From assembly GCF_030582395.1 (NCBI RefSeq), contig NZ_CP104381.1:2232001-2296000 (forward strand): 64,000 bases of DNA, read 5' to 3'. Origin of the DNA: Ralstonia pickettii (GTDB taxonomy: Bacteria; Pseudomonadota; Gammaproteobacteria; Burkholderiales; Burkholderiaceae). The translations under genes were made by a program, and so were the position numbers. This document shows, piece after piece, positions 29,279 to 38,721 of the stretch (positions within the stretch are counted from its first letter, which is position 1; each line of letters begins with the position of its first letter). The notes beneath the pieces were generated by a model. That model saw nothing but the letters and a program-made list of their open reading frames with translations, was not told where the DNA came from and ran no database searches.

Positions 29279-29401
29279 GCTTCCCCTCCTATGGGTGTGT
29301 TCGCTCCAGACTACTTTGGTTACCAATGGGCGCCGGCCGGACGCACATCGTCAAGCCTGCACGCTCGGTCTTTGAATCTCGTTCTGAATCTCGCTCTTGT
29401 G

Positions 29402-30670
29402 TCACGCGGCCAGCGCATACGGCACTGGGGAAATCGCGGGCTTGCGGCCGGCAATCAGGTCGGTCAGCAAGCCTGCGCTGCCGAGCGCCAGCGTAAAGCC
29501 CAGCGCTCCGTGCCCCACGTTCAACCACAGTCCCTCCACCGGCGACGCCCCGACCACGGGCACGCCGGTTGGCGTTGCAGGCCGCATGCCAGCCCACGGC
29601 GCCGCATCGGCACCCGCGTCATTGGCGCGCATGGCACCTGGGAATAGCGCGCGGGTTTCGTCGTACAGCGTCTGCGCCCGGCGCGTATCCAGCGCGGTCG
29701 ACCAGCCCACTAGGTCAGCCATGCCCGCCACTCGCAGCGTCTGGCCGATGCGGGCGTAGACAATCTTGCGCGCCGCATCCGTCACGCTGATCACCGGGGC
29801 AACATCGCCCTCGCCCAGCGGCAGGCTGATGCTGTAACCCTTGAGCGGATAGAGCCCGGGGTCGATGCGCAACGGGCTGAGCAGCCTGGCGCTGGTCACG
29901 CCCGCTGCCATCACCACCGCATCGGCGGCAATCTGCTCGCCATCGGCCAGTTTTAGACCGCGCACACGGCGGCCTTCGGTCCACAACGCGTCAACGCCGG
30001 TAGCGAAGCGCAGCATCACGGTCGGCATCGCGCGCAGCCGGTTGAACAGGCCGACGCAAAGCTGGTGGCAATCGGCCACGTCTTCGTCGGGCGTGTAGAT
30101 GGCGCCGACAATCTGGTCACGCGCGCCGGCAAGCGCTGGCTCGTGAGTCACCGTTTCGTCGGCGGACAGCGCATGCTGCTCGCAGCCGAGCGTGGCCTGA
30201 TAGCCGACCTGCGCGCGGGCCGACTCGAACGCCGCGGCATCGCGGTGCACCACCAGCTTGCCGCGCCGGGCAAAGCTGAACGCCAAATCCGGCGCCGCCT
30301 CCCGCAGTGCTTCCATGCGTGCGCGGCTGTAGAACGACAGCGCAAGCAGCTCGCGCGTGGTGCGGTCGGCCCGGTCACGATTGCAGGCGGCGATAAAGCG
30401 CAGCCCCCAGCGCAGCAGAGCCGGGTCCAGCGACGGCTTCAGCCGCAGCGGCGAATCGCGGCGCAGCAACCAGCCGGGCACGTGCGAAAGCACGCCGGGG
30501 CCGGCCAGCGGTGCCACATAGCTGTAGCTCAACTGGCCGCCGTTGGCGTAACTGGTGCCCTCGCCCGGGCCCGGATGCCGCTCGACCAGGGTGACCTGAT
30601 GGCCTTCCTGAGCCAGCGCATAGGCCGTGCTGATGCCGATGATGCCGGCGCCGACTACTGCGATGTGCAT
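29402..30670 (-). CDS. dadA: D-amino acid dehydrogenase (FAD)
   Basis: Oxidatively deaminates D-amino acids to 2-oxo acids, feeding electrons to the respiratory chain. The 422-residue protein has an N-terminal Rossmann motif (VVGAGIIGISTAYALAQEGH), the DadA-typical SYANGGQLSYSYVAPLA, and a C-terminal FAD-contact region GLWLNVGHGALGFTLALGSA. The start at 30670 puts MHIAVVGAGIIG at the very N-terminus as in the family; the ribosome site is weak. Other members of the glycine oxidase/DadA group are possible, as no alr or dadX lies alongside. Confidence 0.85.
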   Translation of the reverse strand: MHIAVVGAGIIGISTAYALAQEGHQVTLVERHPGPGEGTSYANGGQLSYSYVAPLAGPGVLSHVPGWLLRRDSPLRLKPSLDPALLRWGLRFIAACNRDRADRTTRELLALSFYSRARMEALREAAPDLAFSFARRGKLVVHRDAAAFESARAQVGYQATLGCEQHALSADETVTHEPALAGARDQIVGAIYTPDEDVADCHQLCVGLFNRLRAMPTVMLRFATGVDALWTEGRRVRGLKLADGEQIAADAVVMAAGVTSARLLSPLRIDPGLYPLKGYSISLPLGEGDVAPVISVTDAARKIVYARIGQTLRVAGMADLVGWSTALDTRRAQTLYDETRALFPGAMRANDAGADAAPWAGMRPATPTGVPVVGASPVEGLWLNVGHGALGFTLALGSAGLLTDLIAGRKPAISPVPYALAA

Positions 30671-30830
30671 GAAGAAGCTGCGTATTTTGGAATATCGGTG
30701 CAGCTTAAGGAGCCCGGTGGGGGTTGGGCAAATGCGGAGTTGTCGGGGGGGATGTTGTGGGGCTATGGGTTTTGGTGGGTTCTTTTGGACTGGTGGTTCA
30801 CCCCTTGTTTCACCCCCTGCCCGGGGGCGA

Positions 30831-30996
30831 CTTACTTTCTTTGTCTTGCCAAAGAAAGTAAGCAAAGAAAGGCGCGCCCGAGATGGCGAAAGATTCCTTG
30901 AATTTATGTCGCAGAGAGGGGAAGGGAAAAACTCGCTGCGCTCGGACAGTTTCCCTTCCTTTTTCCTCTCTGCAACAGAAATTCAAGGCGCCATCT
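30831..30996. repeat. Nested palindromic intergenic element
   Basis: Two structures sit side by side. First, CTTACTTTCTTTG (30831-30843) and CAAAGAAAGTAAG (30850-30862) form a perfect 13-bp stem with a 6-base loop. Second, a long interrupted dyad pairs AGATGGCG (30881-30888) with CGCCATCT (30989-30996), CCTTGAATTT (30896-30905) with AAATTCAAGG (30979-30988), GCAGAGAGG (30911-30919) with CCTCTCTGC (30965-30973), and GGAAGGGAAA (30920-30929) with TTTCCCTTCC (30950-30959). The CTTTCTTTG/CAAAGAAAG core resembles a multicopy intergenic element I remember from beta- and gammaproteobacteria. No open reading frame inside it is credible. It sits between dadA and the chemoreceptor. Confidence 0.75.
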
Positions 30997-31139
30997 AGGG
31001 CAGGTACGTCAAAGGCCAAACCCGCGGTGGGCTGACGTGTGCGTGCTCGGGAGTGCACGCCGGATGCGGGGATTCAGTGGTCGCCGGGGATGAAATTCGG
31101 TGCGTGAGCGGCGGGTGACGCCGCGCCACCTGCTTGCCG

Positions 31140-32693
31140 CTAGCCTGCCCCGAGCCTGAAGACGCTGACCGCGCGGCGCAGGTTCCCGGACTGCTCCTGC
31201 ATCGCTTGCGCCGCCGCCGCAGACTCTTCCACCAGCGCGGCATTCTGCTGCGTCACCTGGTCAATCTGACTGATTGCCTGGCTCACCTGCTCCAGGTTTT
31301 GGCTTTGCTCGTCCGACGCCACTGCAATCTCGGCAATGATGCTCGAGACACCTTCAATGGCGACACTCACGCGGGCCATTGCGGCATGCACGCCCGACGC
31401 CTGCTCGGAGCTGAGTTCAACCTTTCCGGTGGATGCCTCGATCAGCTCCTTCACTTCCTTCGCAGCACCCGACGCGCGTTGCGCCAGCGATCGCACTTCG
31501 CCGGCCACCACGGCAAATCCCCTGCCCTGTTCGCCGGCTCGCGCGGCCTCCACCGCAGCATTGAGTGCCAGGATGTTCGTCTGGAAGGCAATACCCTCGA
31601 TCAGCCCGGTAATCTCCGCAATCTTCTTGGACGCCGTGCTGACCTCGCTGACCGTTTGCACCATCGCGGTCACTTCAGCGCGTCCGGCCTCCGTCATCTC
31701 TCTTGCACTGGCTGCGAGCGACGTGGCTTGACGTGCGTTCTCGGCGTTCCGCTTGACTGCCTCGGTCAGTTCCGTCGTGCTGGCCGCCGTCTCCTCGATC
31801 GACGCCGCCTGTTGCTCGGTCCGCGTGGACAAGTCCATGTTGCCCGCCGCAATCTGGCCTGCGGCGCCAGCCACAGACTCGGTTGCAACGCGGATGCTTC
31901 CAACCGTACCCACCAGTTGCTGCGTCATGTCAGCCAGTGCCTGCAATAGCTTGCCGGTCTCGTCCTTCGAGTTGGCGGCTGCCACGCTCGACAGATCCCC
32001 GGCTGCGACACGGCTTGCAATGCCGGCCGCCACCTGCAATGGCCGGGTGATGCTCACTGTCAGGAAGTAGGCAAAGACAAGGCCAAGCGCCAAGATCAGC
32101 CCTTCCAGCACCATCAGCAACGTGCGGCTGTTTGCGGCGCTGGCGCCGATGTCCTTCGCGATGTCGTCGATGGACCGGCGCTGCACCTCCAGCAGTTGGC
32201 GCATGATGTCCTGATACGCATTGGCACCCGGCACGAAAACGTGGTCGAGCACGCGCTGGGCTTCGTCGGGATTGCCCGAGGCCTTGGCCGCGTTGATGGC
32301 ATCCCGCGCGCTCAGATAGCCTTTGCGCAGCTCGCCGATCTTGGCGAACAGCGTCTTCTCTTCTTCGGTGGACAGCAGCGCTTCCACCTTCTTCTGGTAC
32401 TCGCCCGAGGCCTTTGACGAAGCCGCCGCCTCTTGCGCAAAATACGGCCCCAGCGAGGGATCGGCGCTCTTTGCGACCGCAATAGTGCGGCGGATGCCGA
32501 CGACGAGATTGGCATACCAGTCGCCGATCAGACGCTCCTTGAGCAGCGGCTCATTCATCATGGCCCGTGTGGCCGTCGCGGCATTGTCCAGACGCCAGAT
32601 TGCAATGGCGGTGATGACGACGGAAAACGCCAGCACAGCCGCAAATCCGAAGGCAAGACGCTTGCCGATTCCCATGTTCCTGATGCGCTGCAT
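31140..32693 (-). CDS. Methyl-accepting chemotaxis protein
   Basis: A 517-residue inner-membrane chemoreceptor. TM1 is about residues 11-32 ([20 protein letters not shown]), followed by a periplasmic four-helix-bundle domain to about 190 and TM2 at about 192-213. A HAMP domain follows ([20 protein letters not shown]), then the cytoplasmic signalling bundle. The highly conserved hairpin tip [20 protein letters not shown] and [13 protein letters not shown] is present. The last residues do not show a CheR-tether pentapeptide. No che genes are nearby. The ligand is unknown. The start at 32693 gives the usual short cytoplasmic N-tail. Confidence 0.93.
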   Translation of the reverse strand: MQRIRNMGIGKRLAFGFAAVLAFSVVITAIAIWRLDNAATATRAMMNEPLLKERLIGDWYANLVVGIRRTIAVAKSADPSLGPYFAQEAAASSKASGEYQKKVEALLSTEEEKTLFAKIGELRKGYLSARDAINAAKASGNPDEAQRVLDHVFVPGANAYQDIMRQLLEVQRRSIDDIAKDIGASAANSRTLLMVLEGLILALGLVFAYFLTVSITRPLQVAAGIASRVAAGDLSSVAAANSKDETGKLLQALADMTQQLVGTVGSIRVATESVAGAAGQIAAGNMDLSTRTEQQAASIEETAASTTELTEAVKRNAENARQATSLAASAREMTEAGRAEVTAMVQTVSEVSTASKKIAEITGLIEGIAFQTNILALNAAVEAARAGEQGRGFAVVAGEVRSLAQRASGAAKEVKELIEASTGKVELSSEQASGVHAAMARVSVAIEGVSSIIAEIAVASDEQSQNLEQVSQAISQIDQVTQQNAALVEESAAAAQAMQEQSGNLRRAVSVFRLGAG

Positions 32694-33138
32694 GCTGTTT
32701 CGTTCCCTTCGCCACCGCGTGGCCACCTGGTCTGCTGACACTCTCCGCCAATGCGTCGTCGGCTGGTCGGCAGTCCGGGTGGTGAGTTCAGCGCCGGAGC
32801 GGCAGCCAAGCGATGTGCAATAGCGAAAAGGAATCGGCCAAGAAATCTTGATTGGGCTGAGGGGTGCGAAAAACCGTTCCCTCAAAGAGGCCCTTCTTTC
32901 CTATCGGATCGAAGTAAAGAATCTGAACCCGCGTCTAGCGGGCAGTTTTCGCTCAGCCCACTCGATGGGGGCGACACGGCACGCCATCCACCGTCAGGGT
33001 TGCTCTCTACGCGGCGAGGAAGTAGCGAGGAGCTCGGGCCTCCAAGCGTGGACCACAAAGCCCGGCGCGCCAGCCTCCAGGCTCCGATGACGGAGCAAAA
33101 AGCGTCATGGTGTTGCTGCAAAAAGCAGCACGCGCAGA
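32694..33138. other. Gene-free region upstream of the chemoreceptor
   Basis: About 445 bp without a supported gene. Short frames in it have no ribosome site or recognisable protein character. It must hold the chemoreceptor promoter. A GCCGATTC sequence on the minus strand near 32838 hints at a sigma-28 -10, but no -35 fits. Confidence 0.4.
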
Positions 33139-33184
33139 GCAAAAAGCCTCGCGGCCGGCGCTTGCAGCGCCGTGCGCGAGGCTT
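33139..33184 (-). terminator. Rho-independent terminator of the pel operon
   Basis: AAGCCTCGCG (33144-33153) and CGCGAGGCTT (33175-33184) form a 10-bp outer stem, with GGCGC/GCGCC nested inside. On the minus strand TTTTT follows the stem. It lies 72 bp after the pelG stop codon. Confidence 0.85.
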
Positions 33185-33255
33185 GAAGGGTCGTGAACGG
33201 GGGTTGAGGTGTCGCGGGCTGGGTTCCGAACGGCAGCGGAAGCTCTCGGCTGGCC

Positions 33256-34626
33256 TTACTGCAACATGAAGGTTTCGTATTCCAGCCGATCCAGCTTCCG
33301 ATCGAGGATCACCAAGCTAGCCATCACGACCAGGAGCAGCGACACGGCGAATCCGTATCCGTACCAGGCTGGCCCAAGCTGCAATGTCATCCACGTCAGC
33401 ACGCCGTTGAGGGCCACAAACGCCGCCGTCAGTGCCAGCACCACGCGGCGCCGGTCGAGGTAGAAGAAGATGTTCACCACGCCCAGGAACACCACCTGCA
33501 AGCTCGCGGCAATGGTGTCGACGTACAGCAGCGGCAGGTACAGCTCGGAAATCTGCAGCGCGCGCAGCACCGAGGCGCCCACGGCAAACAGCACCAGCGC
33601 GGCCATGGCCTGGATCTTCACGATCTCGTACAGGCCCGCGCGAATGGTCTGCACCATCGTGTTGCGCATGTCTTCGATGTGCTCGAGCGATGCGCCGCCG
33701 CGCACGGCGTCGTAGAAGGCGTCGTAGTACTCGACGAAATCCGTCTCGATGCGCACCAGGAACACGGCCATGCCGGGAATGATGCCGAGGTATGCAAGAA
33801 ACACCGGAATGTCGTAGATGACCGACGCGTTCAGCGGGCCGATCACCTGCTGGCCCGTGCCCGGCGCATACCAGAACATGAACTTATCGAGCCAGATGCC
33901 GAGGTTGTACAGCAGCCCGATCAGCATGAGCGACGGATACGCGAACCGCCGGTCGAACACCTCGAACGACAGGAAACGCCGCCCGCTGAAGTTGCGGTAG
34001 ATAAGCGCCGCCATGCCGATCAGCAGGCAAAGCTGCCCCGTCACGAACCCCGCCAGCAGCCCTTCCAGCCCCAGCCGGTTGAACAGCAGCGCCAACAGCA
34101 CGGTGAGCGTGTAGCCGATCAGGAAGATCCACACGATCGCCTTGTACTGCTTCATGCCCGACAGGAAGATCACGGCGATCCAGATATTGGCCATGACCAC
34201 GAAACCGGCCAGCATCAGCAACCGGTAGATGGCCGACTGCTGCGGGAACGCAAAGAGGATGACAAGCAGACCCAATCCGCCCGCCACCAGCGTCATCACG
34301 AGCGACACGGCGTGGTAGTTGGGCAGGATCAGGTCGTCGCGCTTCTCGAACAGGCGGTCGGACGTAAAGCGCGTGAACGCCAACTGCAGCGGCCCCGTGA
34401 GGATCAGGCTGACCGCAATCAGGTAGGTGACCGACACCTGGAACTGCGTGATGAGCGAGCCGGGAACCACGAACGGCAGGCTCAGGATACCGATCAGCAG
34501 AATCCCGACGATGGAGAGAATCCACGGCCCCGAGCTGATGATGCCGGCGTAGGTATAGGCGCGCAGCAGCCCGAGCAGGCTGTCGCGCTTGAGCATCTTG
34601 CGCAGCTCAAAACCAATGCCGGCCAT
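33256..34626 (-). CDS. pelG: Pel polysaccharide inner-membrane transporter PelG
   Basis: A 456-residue polytopic membrane protein of the PST/MATE-like family that works with PelD, PelE and PelF to make and move Pel across the inner membrane. The N-terminus MAGIGFELRKMLKRDSLLGLLRAYTYAGIISSGPW (in two overlapping conserved stretches) is characteristic of PelG. About twelve hydrophobic segments follow. RRFAYPSLMLIGLLYNLGIWLD lies in the middle. Its ATG overlaps the pelF stop by one base (TGATG), so it is coupled. It is the last gene of the operon. Confidence 0.95.
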   Translation of the reverse strand: MAGIGFELRKMLKRDSLLGLLRAYTYAGIISSGPWILSIVGILLIGILSLPFVVPGSLITQFQVSVTYLIAVSLILTGPLQLAFTRFTSDRLFEKRDDLILPNYHAVSLVMTLVAGGLGLLVILFAFPQQSAIYRLLMLAGFVVMANIWIAVIFLSGMKQYKAIVWIFLIGYTLTVLLALLFNRLGLEGLLAGFVTGQLCLLIGMAALIYRNFSGRRFLSFEVFDRRFAYPSLMLIGLLYNLGIWLDKFMFWYAPGTGQQVIGPLNASVIYDIPVFLAYLGIIPGMAVFLVRIETDFVEYYDAFYDAVRGGASLEHIEDMRNTMVQTIRAGLYEIVKIQAMAALVLFAVGASVLRALQISELYLPLLYVDTIAASLQVVFLGVVNIFFYLDRRRVVLALTAAFVALNGVLTWMTLQLGPAWYGYGFAVSLLLVVMASLVILDRKLDRLEYETFMLQ

Positions 34627-36248
34627 CAGCGGGCTCCCTCATGTGGCTTGTTCTGCTGGGCGAGGTGCGGGCAGGCTGCCGCAGCGGCAGAGGCAGCATT
34701 GGCACCGTGCTCGGTACTCAGATCGGGCAACGTCTGCAGGCGCGTATAAAGCTCGCGGTAGCTGCCGACCATCATCTCTTGCGTGTAGTAGCGCTCGACG
34801 CGCGCGATGCCGGCTGCCTGTGCTGCATGCCAGCGCGTTTCATCACGCAGCAACGTCAGCACTTCGGCGGCCAGGGCGGCCGGGTCGGCAATGCGCACCA
34901 CGGCACCGGCCGCGCCCAATGCCGCGTCTTCGCCCTCCAGGCCGAACAGGAGCTGCCGGCACGAACCCACATCCGTCGTGACAGACGGCACGCCCGCGGC
35001 AAACCCTTCCAGCACTACCAACGGCAGCGCCTCGCTGATGGAACTCAGCACCAGTACGCCCACTTTCGGCAGGATGTCGTCGATCTTCTGGAAGCCCAGG
35101 AACTTGATGCGATCGCCGAGGCCCAGGCTCTCCGCCAGGCTGTGGCATTCCTGCGCGTATTCCGGATCTTCGTCTTCCGGGCCGGCAATCCAGCCTTCCG
35201 CATCGGGCATCTCGCGCGTGATGGTCAGCATCGCGCGGATGAACGTCTTCACGTCCTTGATGGGTACCACCCGGCCGATCAGGCACATCACGCGCGGCAC
35301 GCTGGCCTGCCGCTTCTCGCGCAGCGCAGCCAGACGCGGCAGGTTGATGCCGTTGGGAATGCTGCGCGTCTTCTCGGCCGGCGCGCCGTCAATGACCTGC
35401 CGCTGCCGGTTGCCTTCGTACAGCGCGACGATGTCTTCGGCCGCGTCGTAGCAGACACGGCCCATGGTCTCGAAAAAGCGCACCCACAGATCGCGGAAGT
35501 AGCTGATCTGCGCGATGTCCTTCTCGAAGATGCTGCGGTTGTCACGGATCCACTGGCTCTGGAACAGGTCGATCTTGCGTTCCTTGGTGTAGATGCCGTG
35601 TTCCGATACCAGCAGCGGCCGCCCGCGCCTGTAGCGCAGCAGCGCGCCCAGGAACCCCGCATAGCCGGTCGAAATGGTGTGGAACACCTTCACCGGGATG
35701 AGGTTTTCCGCAATGCGCACAAGCTGCCACAACGGCTTGTGCATGATGCGCACGGTCCAGAAGTAATCGGTAAACGACGGGTCGGTGCAGTAACGCCGGT
35801 AGTAGTCCGTCATCATGTCCCACGCGCGGTGGCTGTAGAGGAACTGCTCCTCGGCCAGCGGGCCATCGTCGCGCAGGTCGGCAATCGACGCGCGGATCAA
35901 CTCGGCCGTCTCTGCCTTGTTTGCCGGATTGCGCAACGCGTCGTGCAGCTTGCGCGAGCGCTCGAACGCAGCGGCATCGCCACCGCTGGCCTGCACCAGC
36001 GGCGGCGGCGGAAAGTCGTACAGGTAGTGGCACTCCAGGTGCACGACGTTGTCGGGAATGGCGTAGACGGGCTTGCCGTAGTCTTCACGGCGGCTGCCGA
36101 TGAAGACGATGGCAAAGCGGATGTCCGGAAACGCCCGGATCATCTGGTTGACCCAGCTCGACACCCCGCCGCTCACATAGGGAAAGGTCCCTTCAAGCAG
36201 CAGCGCGACGTCGGCGGACTGGGCGCGCGGAAATTGGTCGTTGCTCAT
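34626..36248 (-). CDS. pelF: Pel glycosyltransferase PelF
   Basis: A cytoplasmic GT4-family transferase that polymerises the Pel sugar chain, using UDP-sugars in characterised systems. The 540-residue protein opens VALLLEGTFPYVSGGVSSWV, the PelF hallmark. Further on it has the GT4 domain with LIGRVVPIKDVKTFIRAM, WIAGPEDEDPEYAQEC and the nucleotide-sugar motif SSISEALPLVVLEGFAAG (E-x7-E). The start overlaps the pelE stop by four bases. The C-terminal 35 residues are Ala-rich and poorly conserved. Confidence 0.96.
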   Translation of the reverse strand: MSNDQFPRAQSADVALLLEGTFPYVSGGVSSWVNQMIRAFPDIRFAIVFIGSRREDYGKPVYAIPDNVVHLECHYLYDFPPPPLVQASGGDAAAFERSRKLHDALRNPANKAETAELIRASIADLRDDGPLAEEQFLYSHRAWDMMTDYYRRYCTDPSFTDYFWTVRIMHKPLWQLVRIAENLIPVKVFHTISTGYAGFLGALLRYRRGRPLLVSEHGIYTKERKIDLFQSQWIRDNRSIFEKDIAQISYFRDLWVRFFETMGRVCYDAAEDIVALYEGNRQRQVIDGAPAEKTRSIPNGINLPRLAALREKRQASVPRVMCLIGRVVPIKDVKTFIRAMLTITREMPDAEGWIAGPEDEDPEYAQECHSLAESLGLGDRIKFLGFQKIDDILPKVGVLVLSSISEALPLVVLEGFAAGVPSVTTDVGSCRQLLFGLEGEDAALGAAGAVVRIADPAALAAEVLTLLRDETRWHAAQAAGIARVERYYTQEMMVGSYRELYTRLQTLPDLSTEHGANAASAAAAACPHLAQQNKPHEGAR

Positions 36249-37231
36249 GATGTCCAGTAGCGCAACAGCGGCCGCAGCAACGGCAGCGGAGACCGGCTGG
36301 AGAACTGCGCCAGCGCCGCACGGGCGCCGGCATAGTCGCGGCGCAGGTAACAGGCTTCGGCCAGCGGCGGCAGCAGGCGGTCACGCGGGAAGCCGAGGGA
36401 TTCAGCGCGGCGCAGGTGAGATTCGGCCACATCGGGCTCGCGGCGCGACAGGGCAAGGCGGCCACGCATGTACCACAGCGCGGCGTTGTCGGGCTGGATG
36501 TCGAGCGCCGCGCTGGCATAGCGTTCGACCTGTTCGGCGGTGTAGCGGTACACGTCGCCCTGCACCAGGTTCTGGTAGATCAGTTCCCAGTACAGGTCGG
36601 CCAGGCGCTTGTTGATGTCGTAGCGGGCCTCGGGCGTGGCGGCTTCTTCCAGGCGCGGCAGCTCGGCCAGGATCTTTTGCGTGAGCACCTTTTCGGCGTT
36701 GTCGAGCATGCCGTAGGCCAGCAGGCGGATGTCGTCCACCGGATCAGCCAGCAGGTCGCGCAGCACGGGGCTGGCCGTACGCGTGGGCATGGACTGCATG
36801 GCCACCAGCGCGGTCATGCGGCTTTGCACCGGCGCGCGCTCGTTGCTGAGCTGTGCGCGCAGCCGCGCCCCGCCGCCGTGCGTCACGCGGGAGATCAAGT
36901 GCGCCACGAACACCGGCAGGCCAACCTCGGCGATGTCCTTGTCGTCTTCGGGCTTGGGAAAGAGCTTGCCCAGCAGCAAGCTGCCGAGCACCAGCAGGCA
37001 CCCCGCCACCGGCACGAAAAAGCACAGCGCCGTCAGGTAGCCATACGTCCATACAAAGGGCACGCGATAACGGCGCGGCAGCAAGCGCCACGCAGCCAGG
37101 CCGATCAGCGCCGCGGCGGTGCCCTGCAACATCAGGCATGACAGCAGCAGCGCCAGGCTGTTGCCGGCGTGCAGTGCCATCACCACTGCCGCAATCTGGG
37201 CCGAGATGCCGCCGAGCGTGAGCTTAAACAT
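36245..37231 (-). CDS. pelE: Pel biosynthesis protein PelE
   Basis: A 328-residue inner-membrane protein. The N-terminal third has three or four hydrophobic segments (about residues 8-25, 27-48, 60-88). The remainder is helical and TPR-like, for example AALDIQPDNAALWYMRGRLALSRREPDVAESH in two repeats. In characterised systems PelE joins PelD, PelF and PelG in the synthase complex. Placement between pelD and pelF supports the call more than sequence, which diverges quickly in this family. Confidence 0.88.
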   Translation of the reverse strand: MFKLTLGGISAQIAAVVMALHAGNSLALLLSCLMLQGTAAALIGLAAWRLLPRRYRVPFVWTYGYLTALCFFVPVAGCLLVLGSLLLGKLFPKPEDDKDIAEVGLPVFVAHLISRVTHGGGARLRAQLSNERAPVQSRMTALVAMQSMPTRTASPVLRDLLADPVDDIRLLAYGMLDNAEKVLTQKILAELPRLEEAATPEARYDINKRLADLYWELIYQNLVQGDVYRYTAEQVERYASAALDIQPDNAALWYMRGRLALSRREPDVAESHLRRAESLGFPRDRLLPPLAEACYLRRDYAGARAALAQFSSRSPLPLLRPLLRYWTS

Positions 37232-37257
37232 GATCGATCCGCATGGCCTTTGCGCCC

Positions 37258-38721
37258 CTATGCATCGAGGTGACAGCGCGTGAGGAAGCGCTGCAGCGCC
37301 TCGCCGGGGTGCTCGCCCGTCACGTGCAGTGTCTGCACGGTGATGTGCCCGCCCTCGAAATCGACGCCGAACTGCGCGCGCAGGCTGTCTTCAATGCGCA
37401 CCAGATAGGCCGACACGGCACCGGCGCCCGACAGCGGCATCAGCGTGATGATGGCGCGGCGGCTCTTGCCGCTGGCCTGCCACACCACATCCAGTGCGCG
37501 GCGGCTGCGCACCACGCTCTCGAACAGCGCATCGCTGGCCTCGTCCTTGTCAAAGATGAGCGCCACCACCGACGAGTCGATACCCGTGTCGCGATGCAGA
37601 CGCGCCAGCCGGCCGAGGTCGAGCGCGAACTCGTACGGCGCGTCGGGCACGAGATCCAGAATCTCGGAGCTGACGGTGAGGTGGCGCACGCCGTCGGCGT
37701 AGTAGCCGAGCAGCACGAGCAGGAACTGCAGGTTCTCGAACGACAGCGAGAGGAACGGCATCTGGTGTACGACCACCAGCCCGATCAACTCGTCCGCCCC
37801 CGACAGCACGGGCGCGCACGCCACGTAGCGCGAGCTGTCTTCCGTGCGCAGCTCGGGCGCCTGCGGGTGGCCCAGCGTGTGGGTGTCGATGCAATGGCGG
37901 ATCAACGGATCATCGGCGACGATATCGAACGGCGTGCCGACGCGGGCGACCGGTTCGGTATCGATGCGGTTGCCCGTTACACGCACCATGGCAGCCACTT
38001 CAAGCTGGCAGGCCTGCGCCGTCCATTGCAGGAACGGCTCGGCACCGGGCAGTTGCGCCACGTCAGGCGCGTTCTCGGCGCTGCTGTGCTCCCGTGCGGC
38101 CAGCGCGATATTGCGCAGCTGCGTAAGCGTGTCGCGCAGCGTGGTGGGCTTGGCCAGCAGGTCGTTCTCCAGGCGCTCGTGCGACAGGCGCAGCAGGAAG
38201 TGGTTTTTGGTGAGCGCGGCCAACCGGTCGTTCAGGTAGCCATTGACGGTGCGGGCGCGTGACAACCGCGCCCCCCAGATGTCGCCGTACTGCCCCCCAA
38301 TCAACACGAGCATCAGGCCGCCCAGAAAGTACATGCGCGGGAAGCTGGCGGCAGCGGCCGTCTGTCCGTAGAACACGGCCCAGGCGCCCAGCACGACCAG
38401 CGCGGCAAGTGCGCCGAGCAGCGTGCCGTAGCGCAGCGCCAGGATGAGCGGCACCAGCCACATCCACGGAAAACCGTAGCCGAGCAGCAGCGGGTTGTCG
38501 GGCACGAACAGCCACACGATGCCGATGGCCGCCACCGCAGCACCCAGCGTTTCGAGCACGGCGCTCGGGCTCGACACAGCGGGAGCAATCAGGCGCCCGT
38601 ACCAGGTCGAGGCGCCAATGCCCTGCGCGTTGCGCCGGCGCTCATTCCGCCCGCCCTGGGCGCGCGCATCAGCGCCGGGGCGGCCGGCCGACTGCGCAGA
38701 ACTTGCCGACTCGGTCTTCAT
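37258..38721 (-). CDS. pelD: Cyclic-di-GMP receptor PelD
   Basis: An inner-membrane regulator that must bind c-di-GMP for Pel synthesis to proceed. The 487-residue protein has a charged N-tail and about four membrane segments (residues 60-155). A short coiled coil, a GAF domain (about 215-355) and a degenerate GGDEF domain (about 365-485) follow. No GG(D/E)EF catalytic motif is present, but RALD at residues 408-411 matches the RxxD inhibitory-site motif that binds c-di-GMP in PelD. Another arginine pair follows at 421-422. The start overlaps the pelC stop by one base. Confidence 0.93.
   Translation of the reverse strand: MKTESASSAQSAGRPGADARAQGGRNERRRNAQGIGASTWYGRLIAPAVSSPSAVLETLGAAVAAIGIVWLFVPDNPLLLGYGFPWMWLVPLILALRYGTLLGALAALVVLGAWAVFYGQTAAAASFPRMYFLGGLMLVLIGGQYGDIWGARLSRARTVNGYLNDRLAALTKNHFLLRLSHERLENDLLAKPTTLRDTLTQLRNIALAAREHSSAENAPDVAQLPGAEPFLQWTAQACQLEVAAMVRVTGNRIDTEPVARVGTPFDIVADDPLIRHCIDTHTLGHPQAPELRTEDSSRYVACAPVLSGADELIGLVVVHQMPFLSLSFENLQFLLVLLGYYADGVRHLTVSSEILDLVPDAPYEFALDLGRLARLHRDTGIDSSVVALIFDKDEASDALFESVVRSRRALDVVWQASGKSRRAIITLMPLSGAGAVSAYLVRIEDSLRAQFGVDFEGGHITVQTLHVTGEHPGEALQRFLTRCHLDA

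Noticed and set aside
32820..32865. Possible sigma-28 promoter for the chemoreceptor (GCCGATTC on the minus strand)
   Set aside because: No TAAA-type -35 at a permitted distance, so the match is too weak.
34641..36260. 539-residue frame opposite pelF
   Set aside because: pelF matches its family along its whole length; this frame shows only antisense composition.
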